DNA from: an uncultured Flavobacteriaceae bacterium
GTDB taxonomy: Bacteria; Bacteroidota; Bacteroidia; Flavobacteriales; Flavobacteriaceae
Assembly: GCA_947498845.1 (NCBI GenBank)
Contig: CANMLX010000002.1
Location: 62,001-126,000, forward strand
Direction of reading: 5' to 3'
Length of the DNA stretch: 64,000 nt
The position numbers and the translations under genes are program-made. The first letter of the stretch is position 1. Each line of letters begins with the position of its first letter. The notes under the pieces are model-generated. The model ran no database searches. It had not been told where the DNA came from and worked only from the letters and a program-made list of their open reading frames with translations. Positions 18,547-27,719 of the stretch are shown one piece after another.

Positions 18547-19737
18547 CTAAAAATATTTGAGAAAGCTTAACCTTAAAAAACTGTCTTCTTGAAAGTTTGA
18601 TAGGATGAGTTCCCTATTCTCAATGTTACTAAAAAAGCGTCCTTCAACTTCTAGTTTCCAGCTTTCTCCTAGCCTTCTTGATGCTTCCAAACTAAAAATC
18701 TTACTGCTTTTTTTAAGGTCTGTAATACCTCCAATCAATATTTCAGTGCTCTGTACATCATTAAATGCTATTCTACTTCCAAAGAATACATCGTTTTGAA
18801 GTCCTGTTAGTGCCAGCTCATTCCTATCATCATAGAGATATTCTAAGAGAATACCCACATCAATACCACTACTCTTAATGTTACTAAATGTATATTCTAC
18901 TCCACCAGTTAATGCGAAAAAATCTTGTACTTTACTTGTTCTATAAATGGACTCGAACTTCCACAAAAAAGCGTTGTTAGTAACCTGAATATCGAGTCCT
19001 GTTTGATTGATTATAGGGTAAAATGCTTCAATATTGAAATCGTAATTATAAGTGAAGAACGGTTCTCTACCCGTACCATAAAAATGGGACAAGCCAATAT
19101 CAACACTACCGATATAGTGTTTCCATCGTATGGCAAAATCTTGATGCCATTCTTCAGCGCTACTTTCATAGTTTAAATCGTCATTATCAATGACTATGGG
19201 AAAGCGTAGTCTTGCTTTCATGCCAGGGAAAGTACGTTTTCTATGATAGGGCAAATAAAAGAAGTCGAACGTTCCTATCTTTTTAGTTGAAAGGGAAAAT
19301 TGAGCCATGGGTTGCCCTAGTTTTTTCTCGCCATCGAAGCTCTCGACTGCGTCTGTCTGGTTGATTATATCTACTAGATGGTTACTTTCCGTAACACCCC
19401 AATATACTTTTTTTAACCCTAAACTGATTTCCCAGTTTTTCTTTGATTTTTGATAATAAAATTCTCGAATATCCCAATGGGTTCTTTCGTCATCAACATC
19501 CAGACGAAAAAAACCTTTAAAGTTTAGCATATCATAACCTTTATTCCAACTTAGGGAATATTCAGGGGTAATTGCTAAAGAAGGGAAATGGTCTTTTTGA
19601 CCTTCAAAAGCGGCTTCATTTGGAAAATATCTGTATTCAGCTTCAAGCTCTAGCTCAAAATCATCATTTACTTTTTTTTCTTGCCCATAGCTAAGAATGA
19701 AAATAAGAATGAATACTATGCTTATATATATTCTCAT
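18547..19737 (-). CDS. Outer-membrane beta-barrel (porin-like) of cassette 1
   Basis: 396 residues. Signal peptide ends near SYGQ, then EKKVNDDFELELEAEYRYFP and alternating amphipathic strands to the C-terminal aromatic residue (SFLKYF), as in outer-membrane barrels. The 44620-45810 product has the same length and differs at only about two dozen positions outside the signal peptide. Last gene of a run RND permease, lipoprotein, LolA-like protein, barrel; this arrangement parallels known triads of an MMPL/RND exporter, a LolA-fold periplasmic protein and a DUF1302-type barrel in other bacteria. Likely the outer-membrane partner for export or surface delivery of a lipid-like molecule (inference). 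Confidence 0.75.
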   Translation of the reverse strand: MRIYISIVFILIFILSYGQEKKVNDDFELELEAEYRYFPNEAAFEGQKDHFPSLAITPEYSLSWNKGYDMLNFKGFFRLDVDDERTHWDIREFYYQKSKKNWEISLGLKKVYWGVTESNHLVDIINQTDAVESFDGEKKLGQPMAQFSLSTKKIGTFDFFYLPYHRKRTFPGMKARLRFPIVIDNDDLNYESSAEEWHQDFAIRWKHYIGSVDIGLSHFYGTGREPFFTYNYDFNIEAFYPIINQTGLDIQVTNNAFLWKFESIYRTSKVQDFFALTGGVEYTFSNIKSSGIDVGILLEYLYDDRNELALTGLQNDVFFGSRIAFNDVQSTEILIGGITDLKKSSKIFSLEASRRLGESWKLEVEGRFFSNIENRELILSNFQEDSFLRLSFLKYF

Positions 19738-19754
19738 AAAATTAATAAATGAAA

Positions 19755-19792
19755 AAGGAACCAGTTACACCAATTTGGGTTTCCGATTCCTT
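19755..19792 (-). repeat. Intercistronic hairpin of cassette 1
   Basis: Between the LolA-like and barrel genes the minus strand reads AAGGAATCGGAAACC, then a loop, then GGTTCCTTTTT. AAGGAA pairs with TTCCTT and an inner ACC/GGT stem is possible. The core GAATCGGAA is shared with the hairpin at the same position in cassette 2 (44569-44600). May tune relative expression of the barrel gene. Confidence 0.45.
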
Positions 19793-19813
19793 GCTATTAA
19801 ACAATAAAGGGGA

Positions 19814-20587
19814 TTAGTTACCAATTCTTTTCAAGGCATTCTCTGTAAAATCTTCATCAGATAATTCTAATCCAAAATTATAGTCAGAAAAGAACAACGT
19901 TGTTTCTTTATTATTTTGATGATTAGTCATCGTCATTCTTCCTGGTCTCCAATGCTTACTTTTATATTGTCTATAGTCACTATATATCAATGTTTTTAGT
20001 AGTGCATTTTTACGGTCATAAAATTCTATGGTCTCTAGTCTATATCCTTTATTCTTATTGTATGTAACTAATCGTCTAGCATAGCCAGATTTGGGGTCAA
20101 CTGGGTCTTGCTCTACTTTCAGTAACCCATCATTTTCCTCTATAAATTTATAGGTATACTTTTCTACTTCATCCGATGATAAATCTTCAAAAGCAAATTC
20201 ACTGCCCATAAAAGGTCCAGATTTATTACTAGAAGAAATACGTTTTACTCTCTTTATTGATGGCAGGTATAACCATTGGTCATCACTGCCTATTTTATGA
20301 GTAAAGGTTAACGTTGCTGTTCCTTTTACATCTTTAGGTGTATTAAAAGCAACAAGTGATTTGTCTCCATCTTCTATAAGCTCTAGCACTTTATTTGTCA
20401 TTTGACGTTCACTCACTTGTCCATTCTTATTTTTAAGAATCATTTTTAAGTTCACTTCCAAGCTTCCAAATCCTTGGTCTGCTAGATTTGCTGCTTTGGC
20501 TATTTCAATCCCTTTTTTTTCCTGGTTTTGGGCTGTTAACATTGACATATTACCAAGTACTAATGCTATTACAATTATTTTTTTCAT
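19814..20587 (-). CDS. LolA-like outer-membrane lipoprotein-sorting protein, cassette 1
   Basis: 257 residues. Signal peptide ends near LTAQ; the mature part has the LolA-like fold signature seen in 'outer membrane lipoprotein-sorting' proteins: MILKNKNGQVSERQMTNKVL, LVAFNTPKDVKGTATLTFTH, DDQWLYLPSIKRVKRISSSN and FMGSEFAFEDLSSDEVEKYT. These proteins are periplasmic carriers with a hydrophobic groove; those next to RND permeases probably carry lipids or other hydrophobic cargo rather than general lipoproteins. The paralog at 43766-44542 is nearly the same over its full length. 42 bases downstream of the lipoprotein gene, same strand. Confidence 0.85.
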   Translation of the reverse strand: MKKIIVIALVLGNMSMLTAQNQEKKGIEIAKAANLADQGFGSLEVNLKMILKNKNGQVSERQMTNKVLELIEDGDKSLVAFNTPKDVKGTATLTFTHKIGSDDQWLYLPSIKRVKRISSSNKSGPFMGSEFAFEDLSSDEVEKYTYKFIEENDGLLKVEQDPVDPKSGYARRLVTYNKNKGYRLETIEFYDRKNALLKTLIYSDYRQYKSKHWRPGRMTMTNHQNNKETTLFFSDYNFGLELSDEDFTENALKRIGN

Positions 20588-20629
20588 GATTTTTATTCTT
20601 TTAAATTATTTTATTCTCTTTACAAAAAC

Positions 20630-21202
20630 CTACCAGTCAAGCTCTATATACTTCTTTAGTTTTCCATAATAAACACCATCAATTTTCTTTCCATTTTCAG
20701 AGACAAAACTGTACGTAATTGTATATAGACTGTCTTTTTTAGAAATAGTCATTTCTCCATCTGTTATCTTTAAATTTTCTTCCGTTTGAGAAAAACAATC
20801 ATCATCTGATAGAAAACCATAGAAAGCGTTAGAATTTGATTTTATACCTATAGTATTATCTGTTGTGTATTTATAATCCCCTAGACCAATTTCATCATCT
20901 AAATTAGACCTAAACCGGATTGTAATTCCTTGGGTCATATTCTCCACCCATGGGCATGGAATACCAGCTTGAGTATTTGTGATTGGAATAAATTTCCCGT
21001 CTATAAAATATAGTGTAAAGTTATCTCGATCTCCTAATGTCGTATATTGACTGTAATAACCGTTAGGAGTGGCATAAGTTGTACTTCCATTAATCTTATA
21101 CTCTGATATAGGATTATTGAGCTGAGAATTATCATCATCAGAATTACATCCAATGCATATACTGATACAAAATAGTAGACAAAATTTGAGTACGCTTTTC
21201 AT
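20630..21202 (-). CDS. Small lipoprotein of cassette 1
   Basis: 190 residues, lipobox ICIGC (Cys19) followed by NSDDDN. Beta-rich mature part with the stretch GIPCPWVENMTQGITIRFRS and two further Cys (one in DDDCFSQTEE), all conserved in its partner in cassette 2 (43149-43724). Unknown family. Encoded 16 bases downstream of the RND permease gene, before the LolA-like gene, so probably an accessory subunit in the same transport system. Confidence 0.75.
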   Translation of the reverse strand: MKSVLKFCLLFCISICIGCNSDDDNSQLNNPISEYKINGSTTYATPNGYYSQYTTLGDRDNFTLYFIDGKFIPITNTQAGIPCPWVENMTQGITIRFRSNLDDEIGLGDYKYTTDNTIGIKSNSNAFYGFLSDDDCFSQTEENLKITDGEMTISKKDSLYTITYSFVSENGKKIDGVYYGKLKKYIELDW

Positions 21203-21218
21203 TTCTTGAATTTTTGAT

Positions 21219-23579
21219 TTAATTGTTTGCTTTATTTATTTTATTTGGGGAGTCGTTACTTATAAGAATTAAAAGCGCTGGAAGTAATACAAAATCAACA
21301 ATTAAAGCTACTACGATGATGATTGTAGAGATTTGAGCCATATGACTATTTAAGGCAAATGTTGACCGTGATAGAATTAAAAATCCTGCCACTAAAACAA
21401 TAGTGGTAATCACTAGGGCTTCTCCAACTGTTTTAAACGCATATTTAACTGCTAACCTAGAGTCGTAACCTAACTCATTTTTTGCCCTTAAAAATTTGGC
21501 CATAAAATGCACCGTATCGTCTACAATTATTCCCAATGTCATACCAAAAACAATGACCATTCCTGTATTAATTTGCCCTTTGAATACTGCCCAAAAGCCA
21601 AAACCAATAAAAACAGGTGCTAGGTTAGGTATGATGCTCAATAAGCCCAATTTGAAATTTCGCAACGCTACCATTAGTATTAGGGTAATTAATATTAGCG
21701 CTATGATATTTCCTTTAAGCATACTTTTTGCTTGTCGTACACCTAATTTAGAAAACATTAGGGTTGCACTAGTACCAATGGCATGCATATGCTCTGGAGC
21801 ATTTTCTTTTAACCAATTTTCGCCTCGTTCCGATAATTCAATAAGTTCTGAACTCTTTAGGTTTTGAGTTGTAACTGTTACTCTGGTTTCAGATTTATCG
21901 ACATTAATTTGGTTGTTTAGGTCTAGTCCAAATGGCAGAGACATCTCATATAACAATAAATATTGGGCTGCTTCTTGGCGATTATCCGGAATGACATAGC
22001 TACTAACTAAATCGCTATGCATAGATTTGTTTACTCTTCTAGAGATTTCTGCAAAAGAATTTACATGAATGACTTCTGGTTGCTTTTTAAACCATTTTTC
22101 AAACTCTTCAAGCTTTTTTAAATATTCTGGGTTATTTATTCCACCACTTTCACCTGCACCTACCGAATATTCTACGTTGTAAATTCCAGTTAGATTTTCA
22201 CTTATATAATCACTGTTTTTTCTAAAATCAACGGTTTCGTCAAAATACTTTATAAACTGGTCATTAAACTCATTCTTAAAGGCTAGAACCGATAAAAAAC
22301 CAATAATTAATAATGAGACTAAGGTGATTTTCTTAGGTCTTTCGGATATAAAACCACCTAATTTTACAAGTAAGCCAGTATGTTCGGTGTTATCTTTGAA
22401 GGCTTCAACTTGTTTTTGTTTTATTGGCATAATTACCATAAAAGCGGGTAAAAAAGTTAGAGAGTATAGTAAAGCTGCAAATATTCCAATCGAGACTAAA
22501 TTGCCTAAATCGCCAAACGGAGGCACATCTCCAAAATTCATAGTTAAAAACCCAATAATAGTAGTGATACTGGTAATCATTACTGGCATAAAATTGAGAC
22601 GTATACTCTCAACCATAGCATCCATTTTATTTAACCCTTTTTTTCTAATACCTTGTAGATATGTTACCAATAAATGAATACTATCTGCCACGGCTAATGT
22701 GAGTATAATTGTTGGAAATGTAGCGGAAGGTGGTGTAAGTTTAATACCTACTATTCCCATAAAACCTATAGCAGTAGATATAGAGAAAACGATTATAAAA
22801 AATGTGCCTATAGTACTGAAAAAATTCTTCGTTAATAAGAGAACAGTTATTAAAATAATAACCAGCATTAATAATGTATACATGAGGTCTTCCTGTGCAG
22901 CTACAAAAAAGGCATCATTCATAATTACAAGACCAGATAAATGTACCTCGAACTGTGGGTGTTTTTTCTTAAATTCTTCTATCGTTTTTTTAATAAATGC
23001 AACGGTTGTAGGGTTTTCATCTAAACTTTTATTTGGAAACTTGACTGTAATATTAATAGCCGTAACCGTTCCGTCTTCATTTATTATCCTATTAACTAAT
23101 AGAGGTTCGCTTAACGCGACCTCTTTAATATTTTGAATTTCTTCTTTGCTTTTTAATGCGGTTTCATAGGATAAATCTTCTACATATAAATCATCGCCAT
23201 CGGCTCTTGTATGTTGAAAATTTGTAATTGCATCAACTCTTGAAGAAAAAGGTGTTTTCCAAGCCTCTGCAGTTAATTCTTCGATTGCAATAAGATTTTC
23301 TTTGGTAAATACATCTCCATTTTTTGGTGTTAAAACTATTAGTGCGCTATCATCTTTTGTGTATTTTTCTTGTAAGCCATCAAAAGCTAAAAGCTCTGGA
23401 TTTTCCTCACTAAAAAAGACATGATAATCAGCATCAAATTGCATATCACCTTGTGACGCTATACCTACAGCAAAAAGAATAACACCCGTAAAAACAAGCC
23501 ATTTATATTTAATAACAAGTTCTGCCCATTTGGTTGCAAAGGCATCTACTTTCTTTTCTACTTTTTTTAAAGTACTCAT
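21219..23579 (-). CDS. RND/MMPL-superfamily exporter of cassette 1
   Basis: 786 residues. Predicted order: cytoplasmic N-terminus, helix 1 (about 26-44), large periplasmic loop (about 45-220) starting FDADYHVFFSEENPE, helices 2-6 (about 225-390) with the sterol-sensing-like segment TLAVADSIHLLVTYL, a central helix (about 415-435), a second loop, then helices 8-12 (about 625-775) with GMTLGIIVDDTVHF. The two Asp-containing motifs in the helix-4-like positions are typical proton relay residues. COG1033-type exporters move lipids or hydrophobic compounds. First gene of the cassette, with an inverted-repeat operator 24 bases upstream. Paralog at 40780-43134. Confidence 0.88.
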   Translation of the reverse strand: MSTLKKVEKKVDAFATKWAELVIKYKWLVFTGVILFAVGIASQGDMQFDADYHVFFSEENPELLAFDGLQEKYTKDDSALIVLTPKNGDVFTKENLIAIEELTAEAWKTPFSSRVDAITNFQHTRADGDDLYVEDLSYETALKSKEEIQNIKEVALSEPLLVNRIINEDGTVTAINITVKFPNKSLDENPTTVAFIKKTIEEFKKKHPQFEVHLSGLVIMNDAFFVAAQEDLMYTLLMLVIILITVLLLTKNFFSTIGTFFIIVFSISTAIGFMGIVGIKLTPPSATFPTIILTLAVADSIHLLVTYLQGIRKKGLNKMDAMVESIRLNFMPVMITSITTIIGFLTMNFGDVPPFGDLGNLVSIGIFAALLYSLTFLPAFMVIMPIKQKQVEAFKDNTEHTGLLVKLGGFISERPKKITLVSLLIIGFLSVLAFKNEFNDQFIKYFDETVDFRKNSDYISENLTGIYNVEYSVGAGESGGINNPEYLKKLEEFEKWFKKQPEVIHVNSFAEISRRVNKSMHSDLVSSYVIPDNRQEAAQYLLLYEMSLPFGLDLNNQINVDKSETRVTVTTQNLKSSELIELSERGENWLKENAPEHMHAIGTSATLMFSKLGVRQAKSMLKGNIIALILITLILMVALRNFKLGLLSIIPNLAPVFIGFGFWAVFKGQINTGMVIVFGMTLGIIVDDTVHFMAKFLRAKNELGYDSRLAVKYAFKTVGEALVITTIVLVAGFLILSRSTFALNSHMAQISTIIIVVALIVDFVLLPALLILISNDSPNKINKANN

Positions 23580-23601
23580 AATGGTTATTCTGTTTTAATT
23601 A

Positions 23602-23622
23602 ACACTTGTTTTTAGCAAGTGT
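23602..23622. promoter_or_regulatory. CTTG-N7-CAAG operator upstream of the cassette 1 RND gene
   Basis: ACACTTG (23602-23608), seven bases, CAAGTGT (23616-23622): perfect 7-base arms. The same core occurs at 24636-24650, 24671-24687 and 34079-34093. Probable binding site of the HxlR regulator at 24694 (inference from position and recurrence). Confidence 0.65.
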
Positions 23623-23774
23623 GAAAAAAAGATTAAAAAAATTTTAATATATATTGAATGACATTTAATAATATTAAATGTTGCCTTACTATTTATGACA
23701 AAACTATCACCAAATTCCTTCTTATTATTGATGTTTTACGCCAAATAAAAATCATCTTAAATTATTATTATATT

Positions 23775-24222
23775 TTAAGGTTTTGGGAATAATGCTGTGT
23801 CAAAAAAGAAACGTTGTTTTACTATTTTTCCATTTTCTATGTCAAAAACCTCACAGCATGGTTGGAGACACGACCTTCAAAATAGAAATATGAGTTACAG
23901 AATTCTTGTAGCCAATTAAATCTTGAGTTTATACTGCGAATTCCATTTCAAATTCGCCTAGTGCTTTAAAGAAATCTTCCGGATTATTCGTAGAGAACAT
24001 CGGACCAATATATTGGTGATTGTCTGCCATGTAGGTACGCGCCTTTTTCATGTCACCAGAATTGATGGCTTCGAAGAACCCTTTGACAACTGCTAATGAC
24101 TCTTTTGTACTAGCCTTGACTTTCTTGGAAGTTTGAGAAAATGTTGTGTTTATTGATAATAAGGCTATTACTATAAATAGCCAATTGGACTTAGTAAGCC
24201 CACTAAGATTAATTGTTTTCAT
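23775..24222 (-). pseudogene. Inactivated SnoaL-like gene, tandem copy of 24248-24613
   Basis: The first 97 codons (23929-24222) encode a signal peptide (ending TFSQ) and a SnoaL-like N-terminal half (ESLAVVKGFFEAINSGDMKK, YIGPMFSTNNPEDFFKALG). It stops with TAA where the neighbour has GAA (VETQ). After this nonsense codon the frame continues TQDLIGYKNSVTHISIL, then a short deletion shifts the frame, and the rest of the gene is still readable in another frame (CCEVFDIENGKIVKQRFFFD, ending LFPKP and TAA at 23775). So: one nonsense mutation plus one frameshift. The 145 bases between 23623 and 23774 hold no gene. Confidence 0.75.
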
Positions 24223-24247
24223 AATTAAATTAATTATTAAATTTTAC

Positions 24248-24613
24248 TTAAGGTTTTGGAAATAATGCCGTGTCAAAAAAGAAACGTTGTCTTACGATTT
24301 TGTCATTTTCAATATCAAAAACCTCACAACAAGGAATACTTGCTTGTACAGGAGACACTACATTTAAAATAGAAACATGGGTTACAGAGTTCTCATAACC
24401 AATTAAATCTTGCGTTTCTACGTTAAATTGCATTTCAAAATTGCCTAAAGCTTTAAAGTAATCTTCTGGATTATCTGTTGAAAACATAGGGCCAGTGTAT
24501 TGATGGTTTTTAGCCATATAACTGGCTGCCTTTTCCATATTCCCCATATTTATGGCACTAAAAAACTCTTGTACGACCTGTAAAGATTTGTTTGTATTAT
24601 TCATTTCTTTCAA
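24248..24613 (-). CDS. SnoaL-like/NTF2-fold protein
   Basis: 121 residues without signal peptide. NTF2-like fold: helix VVQEFFSAINMGNMEKAASY, then PMFSTDNPEDYFKALGNFEM and the strand region CCEVFDIENDKIVRQRFFFD. Families of this fold include small cyclases, isomerases and binding proteins; the substrate cannot be told. Divergently transcribed from the HxlR regulator; two operator-like repeats lie in the 80-base gap. The intact member of a tandem pair, the other (23775-24222) being a pseudogene. Confidence 0.75.
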   Translation of the reverse strand: MKEMNNTNKSLQVVQEFFSAINMGNMEKAASYMAKNHQYTGPMFSTDNPEDYFKALGNFEMQFNVETQDLIGYENSVTHVSILNVVSPVQASIPCCEVFDIENDKIVRQRFFFDTALFPKP

Positions 24614-24635
24614 TTTAAATGTTTATTTTTACTCA

Positions 24636-24650
24636 CTTGTAAAAAACAAG
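24636..24650. promoter_or_regulatory. CTTG-N7-CAAG operator in the SnoaL/HxlR divergent region (distal)
   Basis: CTTG (24636-24639), TAAAAAA, CAAG (24647-24650). Positioned 23 bases upstream of the SnoaL gene start. Confidence 0.6.
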
Positions 24651-24670
24651 CATTGTAAATATATTCAATA

Positions 24671-24687
24671 ACTTGCAAAAAACAAGT
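24671..24687. promoter_or_regulatory. CTTG-N7-CAAG operator in the SnoaL/HxlR divergent region (proximal)
   Basis: ACTTGCAAAAAACAAGT, with the arms ACTTG and CAAGT, ending only six bases before the HxlR start codon. This location suggests autorepression. Its core CTTGCAAAAAACAAGTG is identical to the site upstream of the rsgA-like gene at 34079. Confidence 0.65.
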
Positions 24688-24693
24688 GAATAG

Positions 24694-25122
24694 ATGAGAA
24701 AAATAGATAAAAGGTCAGATTGTCCAATTAGCAGAGCATTAGATATTTTTGGAGACAAATGGACTTTACTGATTATGAGGGATTTAGCATTTAGAGGCTT
24801 TCAATTTTACAATGAATTTTTAGATTCTGGTGAAGGGATAGCTACCAACGTGTTATCCGATAGGTTAAAAATGTTGGAAGAAAAAGGAATTATTATAAGT
24901 AAGAAATACGAAAAACTAAAGACAAGAAAGCAATATGGACTTACCCAAATGGGAATTGATACAGTTCCATTTATATTAGAAATGCTAGTTTGGGGAGTAA
25001 GTTTTGATGATTCAACAAAAGTTGTTCCTGAATTCTATGAACGATTTATAAATGACAAGGAAAATTTACTTAAGGAAGTTATTTCTTCTTTAGAAAATGG
25101 AATGCATAAGAACTTTTGTTAG
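24694..25122 (+). CDS. HxlR-family regulator of cassette 1
   Basis: 142 residues, winged helix of the HxlR type: SDCPISRALDIFGDKWTLLI (about 8-27), then the recognition region GIATNVLSDRLKMLEEKGII and wing. Cys10 before the first helix occupies the place of the redox-active Cys in thiol-sensing HxlR proteins such as YodB and HypR. Divergent from the SnoaL gene and upstream of cassette 1, with two CTTG-N7-CAAG repeats between. Likely an electrophile- or redox-responsive repressor of itself, the SnoaL gene and the RND cassette (inference). Confidence 0.85.
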   Translation: MRKIDKRSDCPISRALDIFGDKWTLLIMRDLAFRGFQFYNEFLDSGEGIATNVLSDRLKMLEEKGIIISKKYEKLKTRKQYGLTQMGIDTVPFILEMLVWGVSFDDSTKVVPEFYERFINDKENLLKEVISSLENGMHKNFC

Positions 25123-25149
25123 AGATTAAAATGCAACTTTATCCTTAAT

Positions 25150-25680
25150 TTAGAACTTATACTTACCACTTAAAGAGAAAAGACTTGGAGTTCCATAAGC
25201 GCCAATAATTGATTTATTGAAATGTAAATCATGCTCAAATTGGAGCATAAAGTTTCTTTGAACGTCATACCCAAAACCATTTTTATATTTTAGTTGTGGA
25301 GGAGGCAAATCTATCTGCATTTTGTCACGCTCCATCTCCAATTCTATACCTGAAAACATGTATAATCTATTTGTTATATAAAATTTTGCTAAAAGAGGTG
25401 TTTTAAACACATCTGCTAGCCTATAACTATCATAGTACCCTCTCCACTCAAAAAAAAGACTTGGACTTATTTTATAGTCAATTTTAAAGCTTGAATGCTG
25501 TTCACTACTCCACCAAACTCTTGGTACAGCAAAATCATTAATCGTAAGTTTTGTTGTTGGCGTTAAAATATCCGTTTCTTGTCCATACATTACTATTCCA
25601 AATAAAAAAATAATCGCACTACTCAAAAGTGTTTTTAATTTTACAATTGATTTTATGCGATTTTTTTTTATAGAATTCAT
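25150..25680 (-). CDS. Putative outer-membrane protein (downstream of a pair)
   Basis: 176 residues, signal peptide after a basic stretch (cleavage near MYGQ), then beta strands ending in SLSGKYKF, a typical C-terminal barrel end. Family not recognised. Follows the 25683-26252 gene by two bases, so the two are an operon. The closest regulator on the same strand is the membrane AraC-type protein at 26362. Possible functional link: envelope proteins controlled by that sensor. Confidence 0.6.
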   Translation of the reverse strand: MNSIKKNRIKSIVKLKTLLSSAIIFLFGIVMYGQETDILTPTTKLTINDFAVPRVWWSSEQHSSFKIDYKISPSLFFEWRGYYDSYRLADVFKTPLLAKFYITNRLYMFSGIELEMERDKMQIDLPPPQLKYKNGFGYDVQRNFMLQFEHDLHFNKSIIGAYGTPSLFSLSGKYKF

Positions 25681-25682
25681 AA

Positions 25683-26252
25683 TTAAAACCTGTAGCCTAG
25701 TCTTAAATGAAGGTTTATAGCAAGTTCTCCTTTATCCTCAGAGAATCCAGCATTTTTCCCAAAAAAGTGAATATAGCCAGCTCCAATTCCTGCTTCGTAA
25801 TTAAAGTGTTTTCCAAGATTTCTTCGCATTCCCCAAGTAGGAACTATAGCCAAATCTGTAACTATTTTTGCTTCTTCATCATTTCCAAAAACAATTAGTA
25901 AGTCTGAATGATGCAGACTTGTTTTTAGTGAGAAGAAGTTTCCACTATTGCCTTCTATTGATTTTGAGTTGCTTTCTCGTTTGTTCAAATTGTAATACCA
26001 TCGAGGCTCTAAAGTTACTACAGTTGTTAATAGAAAGTCCGTGTCAGGATAAAAATCATCATTTCCATAATTGGCATCAAACCCTATTTCGCTTCGTAAT
26101 GCAAATTGATTAGAAAGTTTTAATTCGTTATATGCCCATAGACCAGCAAACCCTGTTTGTATTCCAAATGTTGATTTTTCAACACTTGCTTCTTGTGACT
26201 TTACTATTAGGCTAAATGTGCAAAAAAAAGATACTAATACTATTTTTCTCAT
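25683..26252 (-). CDS. Outer-membrane beta-barrel protein
   Basis: 189 residues. Signal peptide ends near KSQ, then FGIQTGFAGLWAYNELKLSN and LRSEIGFDANYG, and the ending LRLGYRF, the pattern of small 8-stranded barrels of OmpW/OprF-like type. Cotranscribed with 25150-25680 (two-base gap). Role unknown. Confidence 0.65.
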   Translation of the reverse strand: MRKIVLVSFFCTFSLIVKSQEASVEKSTFGIQTGFAGLWAYNELKLSNQFALRSEIGFDANYGNDDFYPDTDFLLTTVVTLEPRWYYNLNKRESNSKSIEGNSGNFFSLKTSLHHSDLLIVFGNDEEAKIVTDLAIVPTWGMRRNLGKHFNYEAGIGAGYIHFFGKNAGFSEDKGELAINLHLRLGYRF

Positions 26253-26361
26253 ATTCGTTTTATGATTTTAGATTGACCACAAAACAAATAATTTTAAAGT
26301 GCATTTATTGACCAATGGAAGCATTGGTGCGTTAGAATATGTTAAAAAAGAAGTTAAAGTT

Positions 26362-27489
26362 TTAGGATAGATTTTCTTTATAGACAGAAGGCGATGAACC
26401 TGCCTCTTTTTTAAAAGTTCTATTGAAACTAGTTCTTGACTTAAAACCACAATCGCAAGCAATACCAAACAGACTGTAGTTTTTATATTCTTCTTGCTTC
26501 ATCTTTTCGATTACAGCATTTACTCTATATTTATTAATTAAATCGTAAAATGTGGTATTCATATATTGATTAAGAAGGATAGATAGTTTTTTATCTGTAG
26601 TCGAAAGTTGTTTAGCCAATTTGCCCAAAGTTAAATCCTCGTCTAAATACGGTTTTTGTGCTTTTAAAACAGACTCTAGGTTTTGCTCTAACAATTCAAA
26701 TTCTTCTCTTTTTGCGTCAGATAAATATATTTTTTTTGACTTATTAATAATTGGTTTATCTTCATTCAATAAAAAATTAGGCAATAAAACTTTTGATTGA
26801 TTTATACCGTAATATCCTAAGTAAATTATAAATAGAATCATTATAACGGTAATTAAATATTCTTGATACCAAATAGAATCCTTATATAAGAGTTCATAAA
26901 TACTAATGGATAAATAAAGACTAATAATGGACAACGCTCCAATCAACATTATTTTAATCCAATTGTAATCATATTTAGATAAGTTAGAATAGTTGCTTTT
27001 TAAAGCACTTCTATAATTAGATAATTGTTGTAATGAAAGAATAAGGTATAGTATTAAATATACATTCTCTAATTTTATAGTAATAGCTATAAATTCTGAA
27101 ATCACATAAGATAATACCTCTACCCCAAATATGCTATAAATTAATGTAGGTACTGCAATGAATATTAAATATATTCCTGCTGGAATAAAATGTTTTAGTG
27201 TATTTATTACTAGATTTTTTTCCTCTAAGAATAATGATTTTATGTACAAATACAAAAGTGGTCCAATCATTACAACAGTAACATCATTTGGAACAAATGC
27301 TATGTGTAATAGCCAAATTAAATTATGCATATTGGCATAAGAAAAAACAGAAACAAATAGAAGTAATACAAAAAACACTATTAAAATCTTTTGTGATAAC
27401 TGTTTTTGCTTAGATTTTATTAGTAAAAATAAAATTATGTTTATTACTGTGATACCAGTTACTAAAATAAAATCGAGCACTAACCCCAT
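26362..27489 (-). CDS. Membrane-anchored AraC-type regulator (7-helix sensor)
   Basis: 375 residues. The first about 230 residues contain seven hydrophobic helices (for example LDFILVTGITVINIILFLLI and LYLILSLQQL). The C-terminal part (about 270-375) is an AraC helix-turn-helix with a degenerate first half (LGKLAKQLSTTDKKLSILLN) and the second half GIACDCGFKSRTSFNRTFKK. Such proteins presumably sense a membrane or extracytoplasmic signal and act at nearby promoters. 109 bases upstream of the outer-membrane pair. A second protein of this architecture is at 50591-51739. Confidence 0.8.
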   Translation of the reverse strand: MGLVLDFILVTGITVINIILFLLIKSKQKQLSQKILIVFFVLLLFVSVFSYANMHNLIWLLHIAFVPNDVTVVMIGPLLYLYIKSLFLEEKNLVINTLKHFIPAGIYLIFIAVPTLIYSIFGVEVLSYVISEFIAITIKLENVYLILYLILSLQQLSNYRSALKSNYSNLSKYDYNWIKIMLIGALSIISLYLSISIYELLYKDSIWYQEYLITVIMILFIIYLGYYGINQSKVLLPNFLLNEDKPIINKSKKIYLSDAKREEFELLEQNLESVLKAQKPYLDEDLTLGKLAKQLSTTDKKLSILLNQYMNTTFYDLINKYRVNAVIEKMKQEEYKNYSLFGIACDCGFKSRTSFNRTFKKEAGSSPSVYKENLS

Positions 27490-27719
27490 TAATAATATTG
27501 ATTTTTGTTTAATTATGATAAAACAGAAATAAACCTATGCAAAAGCTAGTTACATAAGTTTTTACTAAATATTAGATTCTTTAATTATCTAACAATTTGT
27601 TCCATACAAAACAAAAATAAAAGAATCATTCGTATAATATTCTTATTAATTTCTTAAATTTTTAGTTAGTATGCTTCACTTTATCTTAGTTTTAACTGCC
27701 TTTTTTTCAATCCTTTCAT

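Noticed and set aside
23641-23700. AT-rich stretch with AATATTAAAT repeats as a replication origin
   Set aside because: No DnaA-box pattern and no replication gene nearby.
18547-24613. Idea that cassette 1 is part of a flexirubin or aryl-polyene pigment cluster
   Set aside because: No ketosynthase, acyl carrier, tyrosine-ammonia-lyase-like or acyltransferase genes are present; only the exporter-LolA part is shared with such clusters.
26268-26468. 66-codon minus-strand frame next to the membrane AraC gene
   Set aside because: It overlaps the conserved C-terminus of that regulator in another frame and has no features of its own.
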